42,826 bases of DNA, taken from positions 1-42,826 of the forward strand of contig JACQVA010000144.1 of NCBI GenBank assembly GCA_016210005.1, given 5' to 3'. The position numbers were made by a program, and so were the translations under genes. Shown here piece by piece: positions 21,395 to 30,400 of this stretch. This stretch comes from Deltaproteobacteria bacterium. Its GTDB lineage: Bacteria > Desulfobacterota > Binatia > HRBIN30 > JACQVA1. Each line of letters begins with the position of its first letter. Position 1 is the first letter of the stretch. The notes beneath the pieces are model-generated. The model saw only the letters and a program-made list of their open reading frames with translations, made no database searches and had not been told where the DNA came from.

Positions 21395-24244
21395 TCATCG
21401 GTGGGAGGCCACGCCTGCGCGCGCCACTTCGACCGTCGTGCCGCGGGGGGTGTAGCCGGGGGAGAGGTAGTACATGCGGTAGCTGATGTGGCCGTAGTCT
21501 CCGACCAGATGTGTGCGTTTGAACGGCGTCGGGATCACTTCCTGTGCGCTGTGCCAGTCGGCGAACTGAAACGGCTCCCAGGCATGGTAGATGATGAGCT
21601 GCCCCGGCTGCACCGCGGGCGAGAGCTTGACGCGAACGGCGAAAGTGCCGGCGTCGTTGTGCGCGGTCACCAGCGCGTGATCGCCGATGCCGCGAGCGGC
21701 GGCGTCGCGGTCGTTCATGTAGGCGACCGGCTCGCCCCGTTGCAGCCGCAGCATGTCATGCTGATCGCGCCAGATGGCGTGGATCGACCAGCGCGTGTGG
21801 CCGCCGGTGATTTTCAGCGGGTACGCGCCGCCGAGCGCCGGCAGCGCCTGGAAACAGGGCAACTCTTCGCCGGCTTCGAGGAACCACGGGTGATCGAGAT
21901 AGAACTGCTGGCGTCCCGTGAGCGTGGGCCAGGGCTCCTTCTTCTCGACGAACCACTGCGATGGGTAGACCGTTTCGCCCGGCTGGAAGTCGCTGCAGAT
22001 GCCGCTGCCCGGGCCGTACATGCCGATGTCCTCAATCCGCACCGCGCCGGCCTTCACGCCCTGCTCCCAGGTGCGGCCGCCGACAACTGAAGCGGAGTTG
22101 TCCATGATATACGCCAGCGCCGAGGTGTCGTCGTCCGGTGCAAAGCGCCCGTCGCCGCTCCACTGGTCGTAGATCGCCGCCAAGTCCTTCTCGTGGCCAA
22201 GTGCGTCCCGATACGGGCCGACTCCCCGTTCTCGTGCCCGCTCCTGAATTCGGCGCGCGAGCAGCCCGTAGATCTGCCACTCGCCCTTGGCCTCGCCGGG
22301 AGGCTCAACCGCTTTGTCGCCGAAGACGACGTACGGGACGTAACTTTGCGCGTACTTGATGCCGCGCTTTTCGTAATAGCCGGCGGCCGGCAACACGATG
22401 TCCGACTTCATCGCCGTGGTGGACAGGCGGAAGTCGACGGTGACGACCAGATCGAGCTTCGGCCACAGGTGCTGCTCGATTACCTGCGGCACCGGCCAGC
22501 GCCGCAAAGCGTTGGCGCCGGTCGCAAAGAAAATGCGCGGGCGCTGCCCCGGCGGCGGGAAGACCTTCATCCAGCCGCGCTCGCACGCCTCGCGCACGGC
22601 CGCCGCCAGCTCGGGATGCGTCCGGCCGATCGATTCGTCGAGGCCACCGTGAAACCAGAGCCACAGCAGCATCGGCTGGAACGGGACGCCCTCGCGAACG
22701 AACTGCCGCAAGTGCCTCTCGATCGTCTGCGGTGATGGACGGTAGAAGCGCAGCGCGAGTTTCTGCCACCACGCCGGCTCTTGCGCGCCCGCCAGAAACT
22801 CGAAGCCGCTCAGCGACCACATCGCGCTCAGGCGCAAGCCGCCGCCGCGCTTGCCTTGATTGCCGGTGAGCGCGAGCAGGAGAATCATGCTGCGCTGCAA
22901 CAGGTCCGTGTGGTAGTGCTTGCACGAGCCGAACGAGGCCAAGATCATCGCCGCGCCGGCCTTCGCCATGCGCCGGGCCGTGTCTTCGATCACCGCCGCG
23001 CCGACGCCGGTGATCGCGGCAACCTTCGCGGGTGTGTACTCAGCCAGGCGCTCTTTGAGCAGGCCAAACACTGGGCGGACGCTTACCGCCTTGCCGTCCA
23101 CGCTAACCGAGTAGGTTCCTTCCAACGCCGGATCAATTTCGCCGAGCTGGAGCGTGGCGCGCCATTGTCCGGGGGTGCCGGGCGCCGGAGCGATACGCTG
23201 CGTCTTGGTGTCCCACACGTAGAACACGTCATCGCGTCCGCCGGGCGCGAGGTCACGCTCGCGTAGAAACTCGCGGGTGTCGTCGCGGACGAGAAACGGG
23301 AGATCGGTTTGCTCCTTGAGGTAGTCGGCGCGGTAGAGCTGCTCGTTGACGATAACCGCGGCCATGCCGAGGGCGAGCGCGGCGTCGGTGCCGACGCGCG
23401 GGTTGAGCCAGCGGTCGGCGTGGATCGACGAGGCGTTGAGGTCGGGCGCAATCGAAACCACGGTCGCGCCGCGGTAGCGGGCCTCCCACAGGAAGTGAGC
23501 GTCGGGGATGCGGGTGTAGACCGGGTTCATGCTCCAGACGACGATGAAGTCGGAGCAGAACCAGTCGTCGGACGAGCCGTCGACGGCGCCCAGGCCCCAG
23601 GTCTGCAGCGCGCCGATGGGCAAGTCGCCGGTGCCGGCGAGCGCGTCCAGCATCGGCACGCCGAGCAGCATGAACAAGCGCATCTGCGCCGCTGCGCTCG
23701 GGCCGAAGTCCATGTTTCCGAAATCCCAGGAGATGCACTGCGGGCCGTCCTGCACGCAGACGTCAACGATGCGATCGGCGATTTCGGTGAGGGCGTCGTC
23801 CCACGAAATCCGTTCCCAGCGCCCCGACCCACGCGGGCCGACGCGCTTGAGCGGATACTTCACGCGGGCGGCGCTGTGCGACAGCTCGGTGTAGCACGCG
23901 CCCTTTTGGCAGCCGCGCGGGTTGAAGTCGGGCAGGCTGGGATTGGTCTGCGAGTACACCGCCGCCTGCTCCTCGCGCCAGACCACGCCGTCCTTGACAA
24001 ACACGTCCATCGCGCAGGCCGAGGCACAGTTGGCCCACAGATGCGTGCCGCGGGCGATCCGGTCCCACTGCCACTGCCGGCGGTAGAGGTCTTCCCAGTC
24101 GCGGTAGGCGGGCCGCTCGCCTGCCGGCGCCAGCGCAGCGCGCGGCGTGGCTCCTGACGCGACCAGTCGCAGCCCACTCAGGGAGAGCGTCAGGGCGGCA
24201 GTTCCCTTCAGCAACTCTCGGCGCGTGATCGTCGGGGCTTTCAT
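21395..24244 (-). CDS. Type II DMSO-reductase-family molybdoenzyme, catalytic subunit
   Basis: 949 aa from ATG 24244; an upstream extension to 24289 is unlikely. A Tat signal T-R-R-E-L-L-K and hydrophobic stretch occupy residues 7-30, so it is exported folded. Possible FeS ligands are H68, C73, C77 and C112, with C77-x34-C112 as in NarG. The block EEQAAVYSQTNPSLPDFNPR followed by G-C-Q-K-G is characteristic of the ethylbenzene dehydrogenase, dimethylsulfide dehydrogenase and steroid C25 dehydrogenase group, which bind bis-MGD and hydroxylate hydrocarbons or steroid side chains with water. The usual FeS beta, chaperone and haem gamma genes are not adjacent. It is the last gene of a catabolic operon. 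Substrate is inferred only broadly. Confidence 0.8.
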   Translation of the reverse strand: MKAPTITRRELLKGTAALTLSLSGLRLVASGATPRAALAPAGERPAYRDWEDLYRRQWQWDRIARGTHLWANCASACAMDVFVKDGVVWREEQAAVYSQTNPSLPDFNPRGCQKGACYTELSHSAARVKYPLKRVGPRGSGRWERISWDDALTEIADRIVDVCVQDGPQCISWDFGNMDFGPSAAAQMRLFMLLGVPMLDALAGTGDLPIGALQTWGLGAVDGSSDDWFCSDFIVVWSMNPVYTRIPDAHFLWEARYRGATVVSIAPDLNASSIHADRWLNPRVGTDAALALGMAAVIVNEQLYRADYLKEQTDLPFLVRDDTREFLRERDLAPGGRDDVFYVWDTKTQRIAPAPGTPGQWRATLQLGEIDPALEGTYSVSVDGKAVSVRPVFGLLKERLAEYTPAKVAAITGVGAAVIEDTARRMAKAGAAMILASFGSCKHYHTDLLQRSMILLLALTGNQGKRGGGLRLSAMWSLSGFEFLAGAQEPAWWQKLALRFYRPSPQTIERHLRQFVREGVPFQPMLLWLWFHGGLDESIGRTHPELAAAVREACERGWMKVFPPPGQRPRIFFATGANALRRWPVPQVIEQHLWPKLDLVVTVDFRLSTTAMKSDIVLPAAGYYEKRGIKYAQSYVPYVVFGDKAVEPPGEAKGEWQIYGLLARRIQERARERGVGPYRDALGHEKDLAAIYDQWSGDGRFAPDDDTSALAYIMDNSASVVGGRTWEQGVKAGAVRIEDIGMYGPGSGICSDFQPGETVYPSQWFVEKKEPWPTLTGRQQFYLDHPWFLEAGEELPCFQALPALGGAYPLKITGGHTRWSIHAIWRDQHDMLRLQRGEPVAYMNDRDAAARGIGDHALVTAHNDAGTFAVRVKLSPAVQPGQLIIYHAWEPFQFADWHSAQEVIPTPFKRTHLVGDYGHISYRMYYLSPGYTPRGTTVEVARAGVASHR

Positions 24245-24284
24245 GCGCTGCTCACACTGCTCCGATTGAGCGCAGAGAACGAAC

Positions 24285-24368
24285 ACCACGAAGAACGAAG
24301 AGCACGAAGAGGAGATCGAAGACCTGGTCTCTTGTCGTCGTCTTCGTGCACTTCGTGTTCTTCGTGGT
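24285..24368. repeat. Inverted repeat filling the gap after the SDR gene
   Basis: Left arm 24285-24310 (accacgaagaac...cacgaaga) and right arm 24341-24368 (tcttcgtg...cttcgtggt) are inverted, with a 30-nt loop. The arms are built from a cacgaag-like unit. It is a short MITE-like palindrome between the SDR stop and the molybdoenzyme start. Confidence 0.75.
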
Positions 24369-24407
24369 TTGTCATCTGCCGCTCAGCCGCGATGATCCCG
24401 CTTCTTC

Positions 24408-25184
24408 CTACCCCTTGATGCTCTTGCCGCCGTCCACGACCAGCGCGTGGCCGGTGACGAAGCGGGCTTCGTCGGAGGCGAGGTAGAGCGCGGCGTAGGC
24501 GATATCCTGCGCCTCGCCGACACGGCCGAGGGGAATGGCCTCTTCGTACATCTTCCGCACCCACTCGTCCTGATAGTAGTTCGACATCGGTGTGGCGATA
24601 GCGCCGGCGATGATCGAGTTGGCGCGAATATTTTCACGGCCGTAGCCCACGGCGATCGCGCGCGTGAGCGCGACCACGCCGCCCTTGGCGGCGGTGTACG
24701 CATGAATCGGGAATCCGCTGCCTTGAATCGCCGCGGCCGACGCGGTGTTTACGATCGCTCCGCCGCCACGTTTGATCAGCTCGGGGATGGCGTGCTTGCA
24801 GCCGAAGAACACGCCCTTGAGGTTGATGCTGTGGGTGTAGTCCCAGTCGTCGGCTTCCAGATCGGCAACTAAAGCATCGCGGCCCTCGCGAATGCCGGCG
24901 ATGCCGGCGTTGTTAAACATGATGTCCAAGCCGCCGTAGGTAGCGACGGCGAACTCCACCGCCGCTTTGACCTCCGCTTCCTTCGAGACATCGACGGCAC
25001 AGAAAGCCGCCGAGCCGCCCGTCTCTGTGATCGCCCGGACGGTCTCCTCGCCGCCTTCACGGTTCCAGTCCACCACCACCACGCGCGCGCCTTCTCGGGC
25101 GAACAGCTGTGCGCTCGCCCGCCCCATGCCCGAGCCCGCGCCGGTGATGAGCGCAACCTTGCCTTCAAGCCTTCCTGTTCTCAT
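24408..25184 (-). CDS. Short-chain dehydrogenase/reductase (SDR)
   Basis: 258 aa from ATG 25184, which has GAGG 9 nt upstream; the ATG at 25190 is too close to it. Classic SDR features are GKVALITGAGSGMGRA for the NAD(P) site, N-N-A-G-I-A, a serine in T-A-S-A-A-A-I-Q, the catalytic Y-T-A-A-K, and a C-terminal F-V-T-G-H-A-L-V-V-D-G-G. D-W-N after the first beta-alpha-beta suggests NAD preference. It probably oxidises a secondary alcohol produced by its operon partners. Inverted repeats occupy the gaps on both sides. Confidence 0.85.
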   Translation of the reverse strand: MRTGRLEGKVALITGAGSGMGRASAQLFAREGARVVVVDWNREGGEETVRAITETGGSAAFCAVDVSKEAEVKAAVEFAVATYGGLDIMFNNAGIAGIREGRDALVADLEADDWDYTHSINLKGVFFGCKHAIPELIKRGGGAIVNTASAAAIQGSGFPIHAYTAAKGGVVALTRAIAVGYGRENIRANSIIAGAIATPMSNYYQDEWVRKMYEEAIPLGRVGEAQDIAYAALYLASDEARFVTGHALVVDGGKSIKG

Positions 25185-25217
25185 CTGCATTGTCCTCGCA
25201 AGAGCAACAGAAAAAGG

Positions 25218-25341
25218 AACCACCGAGGCACAGAGCGCTCAGAGGCTGACGCGCTTGACCCCGTCGACGAGGCGCTCAACCTTGAAGTTGATGAGCAGGC
25301 CACGCTTGAGTCCCCACGGTGTCCTCGGTGCCTCTGTGGTT
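25218..25341. repeat. Inverted repeat enclosing a GxxExxY gene remnant
   Basis: aaccaccgaggcacagag (25218-25235) is inverted as cctcggtgcctctgtggtt (25323-25341), 16 of 18 positions matching. The enclosed DNA is the tail of a GxxExxY gene. The unit fills nearly all of the space between the hydrolase stop (25353) and the SDR start (25184). Confidence 0.8.
25239..25310 (-). pseudogene. GxxExxY protein, C-terminal remnant
   Basis: The minus strand reads R-G-L-L-I-N-F-K-V-E-R-L-V-D-G-V-K-R-V-S-L and a TGA stop. This matches the conserved ending of GxxExxY proteins (G-L-L-I-N-F-N-V-x-x-L-K-x-G-I-K-R), small nuclease-like proteins of unknown role. Only about 23 codons remain. Confidence 0.65.
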
Positions 25342-25352
25342 TACCTGTCCGG

Positions 25353-26246
25353 TCATGCAAGGCTCGGCAGGTGACGCTGGAACCACTCACGCGCCGCCGC
25401 CGTCACCTGCTCCAGCGCATCGCCGAGGTAGAAATCGACGTGAGTGACGCCGGGGAGAAGTAGGAGCTGCTTCGGCTCACCGGCGCGGGCGTACAGGCTG
25501 CGCGCCTCGTCGGGTGAAACCAGGTCGTCGTTGCCGGCATGGATGAAGAGGATCGGCCGCGGTGCGATGTTAGCCACCACGTCTTCCGGAGCGAACTGCG
25601 TGATCGCGTCGGCCGACTCCAACGTGATCGCGGCCTCCTCGCCGGTGAAGACGCCGCTCTGCGCCGCGGCTTCCATCAGCTCGCGGATTGCCGGGCTCGG
25701 CGGCACGACGTCGAACGCCTTCATCCGCCGCGAGCTGCCCATCCGCACGCGATCGCGCCGGTCACGTTCGAGCAGCGCCTCGAACTCTTGCCACTCCGAC
25801 GCGCTGCGCAACGAGCGCAGCCAGCGCCGGCCGTTGCCGATCGCCAGGCTGGCGACGGTGCACTTAACCCGCGCATCCATCGCGGTGACGTGCACGACGT
25901 TGGCGCCGCCGAACGAGGTGCCGTAGAGCCCGAGCCGCTCCGGATCGACGCCGTCTTGCAGCGCCAGAAACGTGAGCGCGTTGCGGATGTCCTCCGCTTG
26001 TTCGAGCGGCATCAGCCGATCGCGTGGCCCCTCGCTCTCGCCCCAACCGCGGTAATCAAAGATCAGACAGGCGTAGCCGGCTTCGCAGAACGCCTGCGCC
26101 AGGATGGGGAGAAACATCTCCTTGGTGCCGGTGTAGCCCTGGCAGAGCACGATGCCGGAACCGCGTCCCGACGGGCTGTCGGGTGCATAGAGCACGCCCG
26201 CCAATTTCGCCCCGCCGCTGAAGAAGTGAACCGCTCGCTCGTGCAC
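25353..26246 (-). CDS. Alpha/beta hydrolase
   Basis: About 297 aa. The preferred start is GTG 26246, 1 bp after the DUF1329 stop; a TTG at 26258 would overlap. The catalytic triad is visible: nucleophile S in Y-G-T-S-F-G-G, acid D in H-A-G-N-D-D-L-V, and H in P-G-V-T-H-V-D-F-Y. The lid region (about 150-215) is charged. G-Q-G-Y/R-G-W-G-E-S-E-G-like motifs place it with serine esterases/carbon-carbon hydrolases of the X-Pro dipeptidyl-peptidase/YbaK-like group. No signal peptide, so cytoplasmic. It may open an ester or ring intermediate in the pathway. The substrate is unknown. Confidence 0.8.
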   Translation of the reverse strand: MHERAVHFFSGGAKLAGVLYAPDSPSGRGSGIVLCQGYTGTKEMFLPILAQAFCEAGYACLIFDYRGWGESEGPRDRLMPLEQAEDIRNALTFLALQDGVDPERLGLYGTSFGGANVVHVTAMDARVKCTVASLAIGNGRRWLRSLRSASEWQEFEALLERDRRDRVRMGSSRRMKAFDVVPPSPAIRELMEAAAQSGVFTGEEAAITLESADAITQFAPEDVVANIAPRPILFIHAGNDDLVSPDEARSLYARAGEPKQLLLLPGVTHVDFYLGDALEQVTAAAREWFQRHLPSLA

Positions 26247-26247
26247 G

Positions 26248-27582
26248 TTACTTCCCAAAGCGGATGAGGGCTTGCGAGTCGAAGAACCGAGGCTCCAACC
26301 GGATGCCGTAATCCGTCGGCGCGTTCTTCATGCCCGTCGGCGGCGGCCCCGCAATCGTCGCGCGCCCGAGCTTGAGGCTCTCGGAGCCCTGCCACGTGGT
26401 GGTGAAGCCACGGAAGTAGTTCTTGCCGTCGGGGCTAACGTTGAGGAGCCCCACGACTCCGTACACCGTCACCAATTCCCCACGCCAGTCGAACTTCCTG
26501 TTGAACGCACCCTGGTAGGTCTCTTTGTCGATGTACAATTGCACCTTGCCGTAGAGGTAGTACTTGTCCTTTGGAACGCCCTCGATGATCCAACACTTCC
26601 TCTTGGCGAGCGCCATGCTCACCGGCGCCCACGCCAGGCCTTTCCACGCCGGATCTTGGTAGCCGACCATCGGCTGATCCCCCAGCACGATACGCCAGCC
26701 GCCGGTGTCGAGCGCGTGCGTCGTGACCTCTCGCTTCAGGCTGTACGGATCGCAGAAGCGGTAGATGTCGGCTTCACCGACGAACTTCCAGGTGAAGTCC
26801 TCCGGTTTGCCGTCGAAGAACGGGCCGTCATCTTGGCTGAGGTCGGAGCCCAGGAACCCGTCCGACCGGTTCGCTGGGCTGATCTGGCGCACGCGCCGCA
26901 AGGCGGGGACAAAGGCCCAGACACCGTCTCGTCTCTCCGGGTCGCGGTAGCGCCAAGTCAGTGCGGCCGTGCCCTGCAGATCGGCTGGCGTCAGGGTGGT
27001 CGCCAGCATCTGACTCATCAGATTGCTCGGGTTGCTCGGCGGCCTGCGCCACGCCGGTTGGCCATCGTAGTAAAGGAAGTAGACCTCCTGACTGAGCGCG
27101 CGATCGAGACCGGCACGGCCAACCAGGTTGAGCATGGTGACGGTCCGGTTGTTTCCCTGGCTCCAGAAGCCGTAATAGTGGTTCCACAGGATCTTGACGC
27201 CGGCGGCAGGATCGTCCGGATCGATGCGCGGGAAGGGAACGCCGGCGATGAATGCCGGCTGCTGCCCCGTGCTTTTCTCGACCACGGTTCCCTCGGCCGT
27301 AACCGCGAACCGATCCGCGTTGGCGCTGCGGGACGCTTTGAAGTCTTCGTCCCACTCCATCACCCCCTCGGGCCACTCCATGATGCGGTTGGCGTACTCG
27401 CCTCGGCGGTAATGTTCCAGGATCTCCGGAGGCAGGAAACCTTCGGCCTGCTGCCAATTATGCTGATCGAGAACCTCTCCCGGCCGCAGACGCTGGTCCT
27501 GTTCCGCACTTGCCGGCAGCGGGGCGAGCAGCGTGAGCAGGAATGCTGCAACGAGCCTCGTTCTCAACTTGCAGGGCATCAC
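26248..27582 (-). CDS. DUF1329 secreted protein
   Basis: 444 aa with a Sec signal peptide (L-V-A-A-F-L-L-T-L-L-A-P-L-P-A-S-A, cleavage after A-S-A near residue 26). The body is full-length for DUF1329, with V-P-A-L-R-R-V-R-Q-I-S-P-A-N-R-S-D-G and the C-terminal A-L-I-R-F-G-K. DUF1329 proteins are thought to sit in the periplasm or at the outer membrane; they recur in hydrocarbon and steroid degradation clusters and may bind hydrophobic molecules. It follows the flavoenzyme gene by 6 bp and precedes the hydrolase by 1 bp. The partial copy at 119-727 resembles its second half. Confidence 0.85.
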   Translation of the reverse strand: MMPCKLRTRLVAAFLLTLLAPLPASAEQDQRLRPGEVLDQHNWQQAEGFLPPEILEHYRRGEYANRIMEWPEGVMEWDEDFKASRSANADRFAVTAEGTVVEKSTGQQPAFIAGVPFPRIDPDDPAAGVKILWNHYYGFWSQGNNRTVTMLNLVGRAGLDRALSQEVYFLYYDGQPAWRRPPSNPSNLMSQMLATTLTPADLQGTAALTWRYRDPERRDGVWAFVPALRRVRQISPANRSDGFLGSDLSQDDGPFFDGKPEDFTWKFVGEADIYRFCDPYSLKREVTTHALDTGGWRIVLGDQPMVGYQDPAWKGLAWAPVSMALAKRKCWIIEGVPKDKYYLYGKVQLYIDKETYQGAFNRKFDWRGELVTVYGVVGLLNVSPDGKNYFRGFTTTWQGSESLKLGRATIAGPPPTGMKNAPTDYGIRLEPRFFDSQALIRFGK

Positions 27583-27588
27583 CAGTCC

Positions 27589-29634
27589 TTACAATCGCGC
27601 CGCGAGCTCGAAGGCCTCGCACGCGGCGGGCAGCGACTTCCGCGGCCAGCGCGCATCGCCGATGGTGTGCGTGCGGATTCCTTCCGCCCGGAGCTTCTTT
27701 GCGAGCGCTCCGTCCCGGCGCAGCTTGCACACCACGACGGCATCGACGTTACTGAGCACCCGTCCGTTGCTCAAGGTGACGTTCCCGCGGACGGCATCAC
27801 TGACGGTGCAGTCTCGAACGATCTCGACGCCGCGTTCGGCCAGCTTGATCCTCAGGTAGAGAGCAGACGCGGTTACCTCCATGACATCCAGCGGGAAGAA
27901 GCGAGGAAGCTCCACGGCAATCACGTCCTTTCCGAGCTGCGACAAGTACAGACTGACGCTCAGGCAGTAAAGGTCATCGCCCCACACGACGAGCTTCTTA
28001 TCCGCGCCGTTACCGGCGACCGCCTCGTCCATGCTCAGGCAGCGCACCTGCGCGTGCCACGGCGGCAGCGACGGTCTTGCTCCGGCGGCGACGATGACGG
28101 TGTGCGGGTTCAGCACTCTGATCTTGGCCACGCTGGCGTCTTCTCGCCGGACAGTGACGTTGAGCCGCTCCAGCTCCTTCTTCATGAAGTCGAGGAAAGT
28201 CCTGGTTTCGCCGTTGCCTGGCACTTGCGCCATCAACTGCAAGCGCCCACCGAGCTGGCCCTTCTCGAACAGGATGACCTCGTGGCCTCGACGCGCGAGC
28301 ACTTCGGCGGCCGTCATGCCTGCTGGTCCGCCGCCGACGACAACGGTGCGCTTTTTCTCGGCCGGGGTAACGCGTAGTCTGCCCTCGGCGCCGAGCTGCG
28401 GGTTGACCAGGCAGTGAATGCCGCCCTCCAGTCCCTCCGAGATTTCGAGGCACTGGTTGCAGCCGATGCACGTGCGGATCTCGTCAAATCGACCTGCCTG
28501 CGCCTTGTTGGGCATCTCCGGATCGGCGAGCAGCGCGCGGCCCATGATGACCAGGTCCACCTGGCCGTTTCGCAGCAGCGACTCGGCGTGCACAGGATCG
28601 ACCACGCGAATCCCGCCCATGACGGGGATGCGGACGGACTGCTTGATTGCCTCGGCGAGTGGCACGAAGGCGCCCGGCGCGTCTGCCATCGGCGGGATCA
28701 TGAACGGATACGAGCCATACAGGCCGGCGGTGACGTTGATAACATCGGCCCCCGCGTCCTCTGCCCACGCGGCCATGGCCTTGGCGTCGGCGAGCGTGGC
28801 GCCGCCGTCGACGAAGTCGGCGCCGTTGAGCCGCAGCGAGATGACGAGGTCCTCACCGGCAACGCGCCGGACTTCGCGGATCACCTCCAGTGTGAATCGC
28901 GCCCGCCCCTCCAGGCCGCCGCCGTATTCGTCGGTGCGCTGGTTCAACAGAGGAGAGTAGAACTGGTTGAGGAGATACCCGTGGCAGCAGTAGACCTCGA
29001 CGCCGTCGCCGCCGATGGCTTTGACTCGCCGCGCCGCCTCGCCGTGCTTTCGGATCAGATGGCTGATTTCGTCCTGCGTGAGGGCTTGCGGCCGCGCCTT
29101 GGAGATGTGCTCGAACACCTGGCCGTGCTTGCGAAACCCCCACGACGGCGGTCCCGCCGACGGACCTTTCGGTTGGCGCGCGAACCTCCAGGCCGAACCG
29201 AACAATCTTGCATACGCGCCCGGGAAGTATTTTGGAAGGGACACCGCCAAGCGCTCCAGGCCCGGGACGTGCGGTAGGAGGTAGAACAACGGAGAGTAGA
29301 TCGATCGCCGCCCGCCGTGGCCCAGTTGAAAGAAGAGCGCCGTCCCGTGTTCGTGCACGACCTCGGCGAGCCGGGCGAGCGGCGGGATGAAGCGGTCGTG
29401 GTCGATCAGCGGTTCCATCAACGGGATGACGTTGCCGGTGCGGTCGATCCCGGTGTGCTCGAAGATGATCAGGCCGACGCCGCCGCGCGCCTTGGTGCGA
29501 TGGAACTCGATGTGACGTTCGCTGATGCGCCCGTCGAGATGGCCAAAGCCGGTGCCCTGACCGGGCTGGACGATGCGGTTCTTGATCGTCTTGCCGCGGA
29601 TGGTGATGGGTTGGAAGAGGCACTCAAGGTTCAT
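27589..29634 (-). CDS. OYE/2,4-dienoyl-CoA reductase-like flavoenzyme
   Basis: 681 aa from ATG 29634 (M-N-L-E-C-L-F-Q-P-I). The N-terminal barrel (1-375) is an NADH:flavin oxidoreductase with E-V-Y-C-C-H-G-Y-L-L-N-Q-F-Y-S-P and R-T-D-E-Y-G-G. A 4Fe-4S site at C389, C392, C395 and C408 has the same spacing as trimethylamine dehydrogenase. The second half binds FAD/NAD (VVVGGGPAGMTAAEVLARRG). This is the dienoyl-CoA reductase/BaiCD layout, which reduces conjugated enoyl groups, including in steroid-like rings. It opens the catabolic operon. A residual N-terminal extension to 29727 looks spurious. Substrate is inferred. Confidence 0.85.
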   Translation of the reverse strand: MNLECLFQPITIRGKTIKNRIVQPGQGTGFGHLDGRISERHIEFHRTKARGGVGLIIFEHTGIDRTGNVIPLMEPLIDHDRFIPPLARLAEVVHEHGTALFFQLGHGGRRSIYSPLFYLLPHVPGLERLAVSLPKYFPGAYARLFGSAWRFARQPKGPSAGPPSWGFRKHGQVFEHISKARPQALTQDEISHLIRKHGEAARRVKAIGGDGVEVYCCHGYLLNQFYSPLLNQRTDEYGGGLEGRARFTLEVIREVRRVAGEDLVISLRLNGADFVDGGATLADAKAMAAWAEDAGADVINVTAGLYGSYPFMIPPMADAPGAFVPLAEAIKQSVRIPVMGGIRVVDPVHAESLLRNGQVDLVIMGRALLADPEMPNKAQAGRFDEIRTCIGCNQCLEISEGLEGGIHCLVNPQLGAEGRLRVTPAEKKRTVVVGGGPAGMTAAEVLARRGHEVILFEKGQLGGRLQLMAQVPGNGETRTFLDFMKKELERLNVTVRREDASVAKIRVLNPHTVIVAAGARPSLPPWHAQVRCLSMDEAVAGNGADKKLVVWGDDLYCLSVSLYLSQLGKDVIAVELPRFFPLDVMEVTASALYLRIKLAERGVEIVRDCTVSDAVRGNVTLSNGRVLSNVDAVVVCKLRRDGALAKKLRAEGIRTHTIGDARWPRKSLPAACEAFELAARL

Positions 29635-29650
29635 ATGCCCGTGCCTTGGA

Positions 29651-29820
29651 GTGCGGGAGCCTGCTCCCGCTTTGGGGTGGTGTGTGGCGCCGGAGCGCGG
29701 CCCGAAAGCGGCGGCAAGCCGCCGCACTCCACATTGACAACTCTGCGCAGTTCATTGGCCCGCCAGGGCAGCGCCGCCCGCCGCCTGCTCCCTCTCCTCC
29801 CAGGAGAGGGTCGGGGTGAG
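29651..29820. repeat. Cluster of three short palindromes
   Basis: Hairpins gcgggagc/gctcccgc (29653-29670), gcggcggc/gccgccgc (29708-29725) and ccctctcc/ggagaggg (29790-29810) fill the 208-bp gap upstream of the flavoenzyme gene. The first two recur together at 31909-31985. They look like REP-type intergenic repeats. The operon promoter may lie among them; no clear boxes were seen. Confidence 0.65.
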
Positions 29821-29842
29821 GTGATGAAGAATGCCACGAATG

Positions 29843-30211
29843 CTAGAGGCCGGCGTACGCGATGACCATCCCGAAGGTGAGTGCCGCCGAGCACCAATAC
29901 CGGACGAACGACGGCGGGCGGCTCAGCCACCATTCGACGAATCGTTGGAGACGCGCGGCGCCCAACGCGAGCAGCGCCACCGCTCCAACAAGCTCGAGCG
30001 CTCCGAGGACGCGGACAAAGCTCGGGAAGCGACAAGACGACGCTGCCAGGATGAAGAGCACTCCGAATCCGAGCCGCAGGGCGAGCGTCACCGGAAGCCC
30101 GGTGAGAACGCGCCAACGAGAGAGGAGGTTGGCCAGCTGGCGTGGAGCAGCAACACCGAGCAGGCCAACTCCCGCAACGCCGATGCCCGCGAGAGAAACC
30201 AAGAGCGCCAT
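29843..30211 (-). CDS. Small integral membrane protein
   Basis: 122 aa from ATG 30211, which has GAGGAG 8 nt upstream. Four hydrophobic segments are visible: A-L-L-V-S-L-A-G-I-G-V-A-G-V-G-L-L-G, G-L-P-V-T-L-A-L-R-L-G-F-G-V-L, V-L-G-A-L-E-L-V-G-A-V-A-L-L-A-L and S-A-A-L-T-F-G-M-V-I-A-Y. Short charged loops include L-S-R-W-R. No known motif is recognisable. It stands between two palindrome clusters with no close operon partner. The topology and the ribosome binding site make it a credible gene; the function is unknown. Confidence 0.7.
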   Translation of the reverse strand: MALLVSLAGIGVAGVGLLGVAAPRQLANLLSRWRVLTGLPVTLALRLGFGVLFILAASSCRFPSFVRVLGALELVGAVALLALGAARLQRFVEWWLSRPPSFVRYWCSAALTFGMVIAYAGL

Positions 30212-30285
30212 ACCCAGATCCTCCTCGGGTTTCACGATCTAACACGCAATTATATGCGGCGAATGAACTCGATGGCCGGCGGCAC

Positions 30286-30365
30286 GGGAGCAGCGCTCCC
30301 GCGCTCAAGTTGGGGAGCGCGGACGTACCCAAGCTCCTCGCGGCGTGGAGCGGCGTTCCACGCCG
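30286..30365. repeat. Palindromes between the membrane-protein and radical-SAM genes
   Basis: gggag/ctccc (30286-30300) and the perfect 9-bp pair cggcgtgga/tccacgccg (30341-30365) sit in the 189-bp gap. The first resembles the gggagc hairpins at 29653 and 31909. The second lies about 36 bp after the end of the radical-SAM gene and could act as a terminator, but lacks a T-run. Confidence 0.55.
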
Positions 30366-30400
30366 CGTCCCGAAGCAACTGACCGCACGCACCTTGGAGC

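Noticed and set aside
26272-28377. 701-codon plus-strand ORF
   Set aside because: It runs antisense across the DUF1329 and flavoenzyme genes, both of which have family motifs, a signal peptide and cofactor sites; the plus-strand product is arginine/alanine-rich with no motif.
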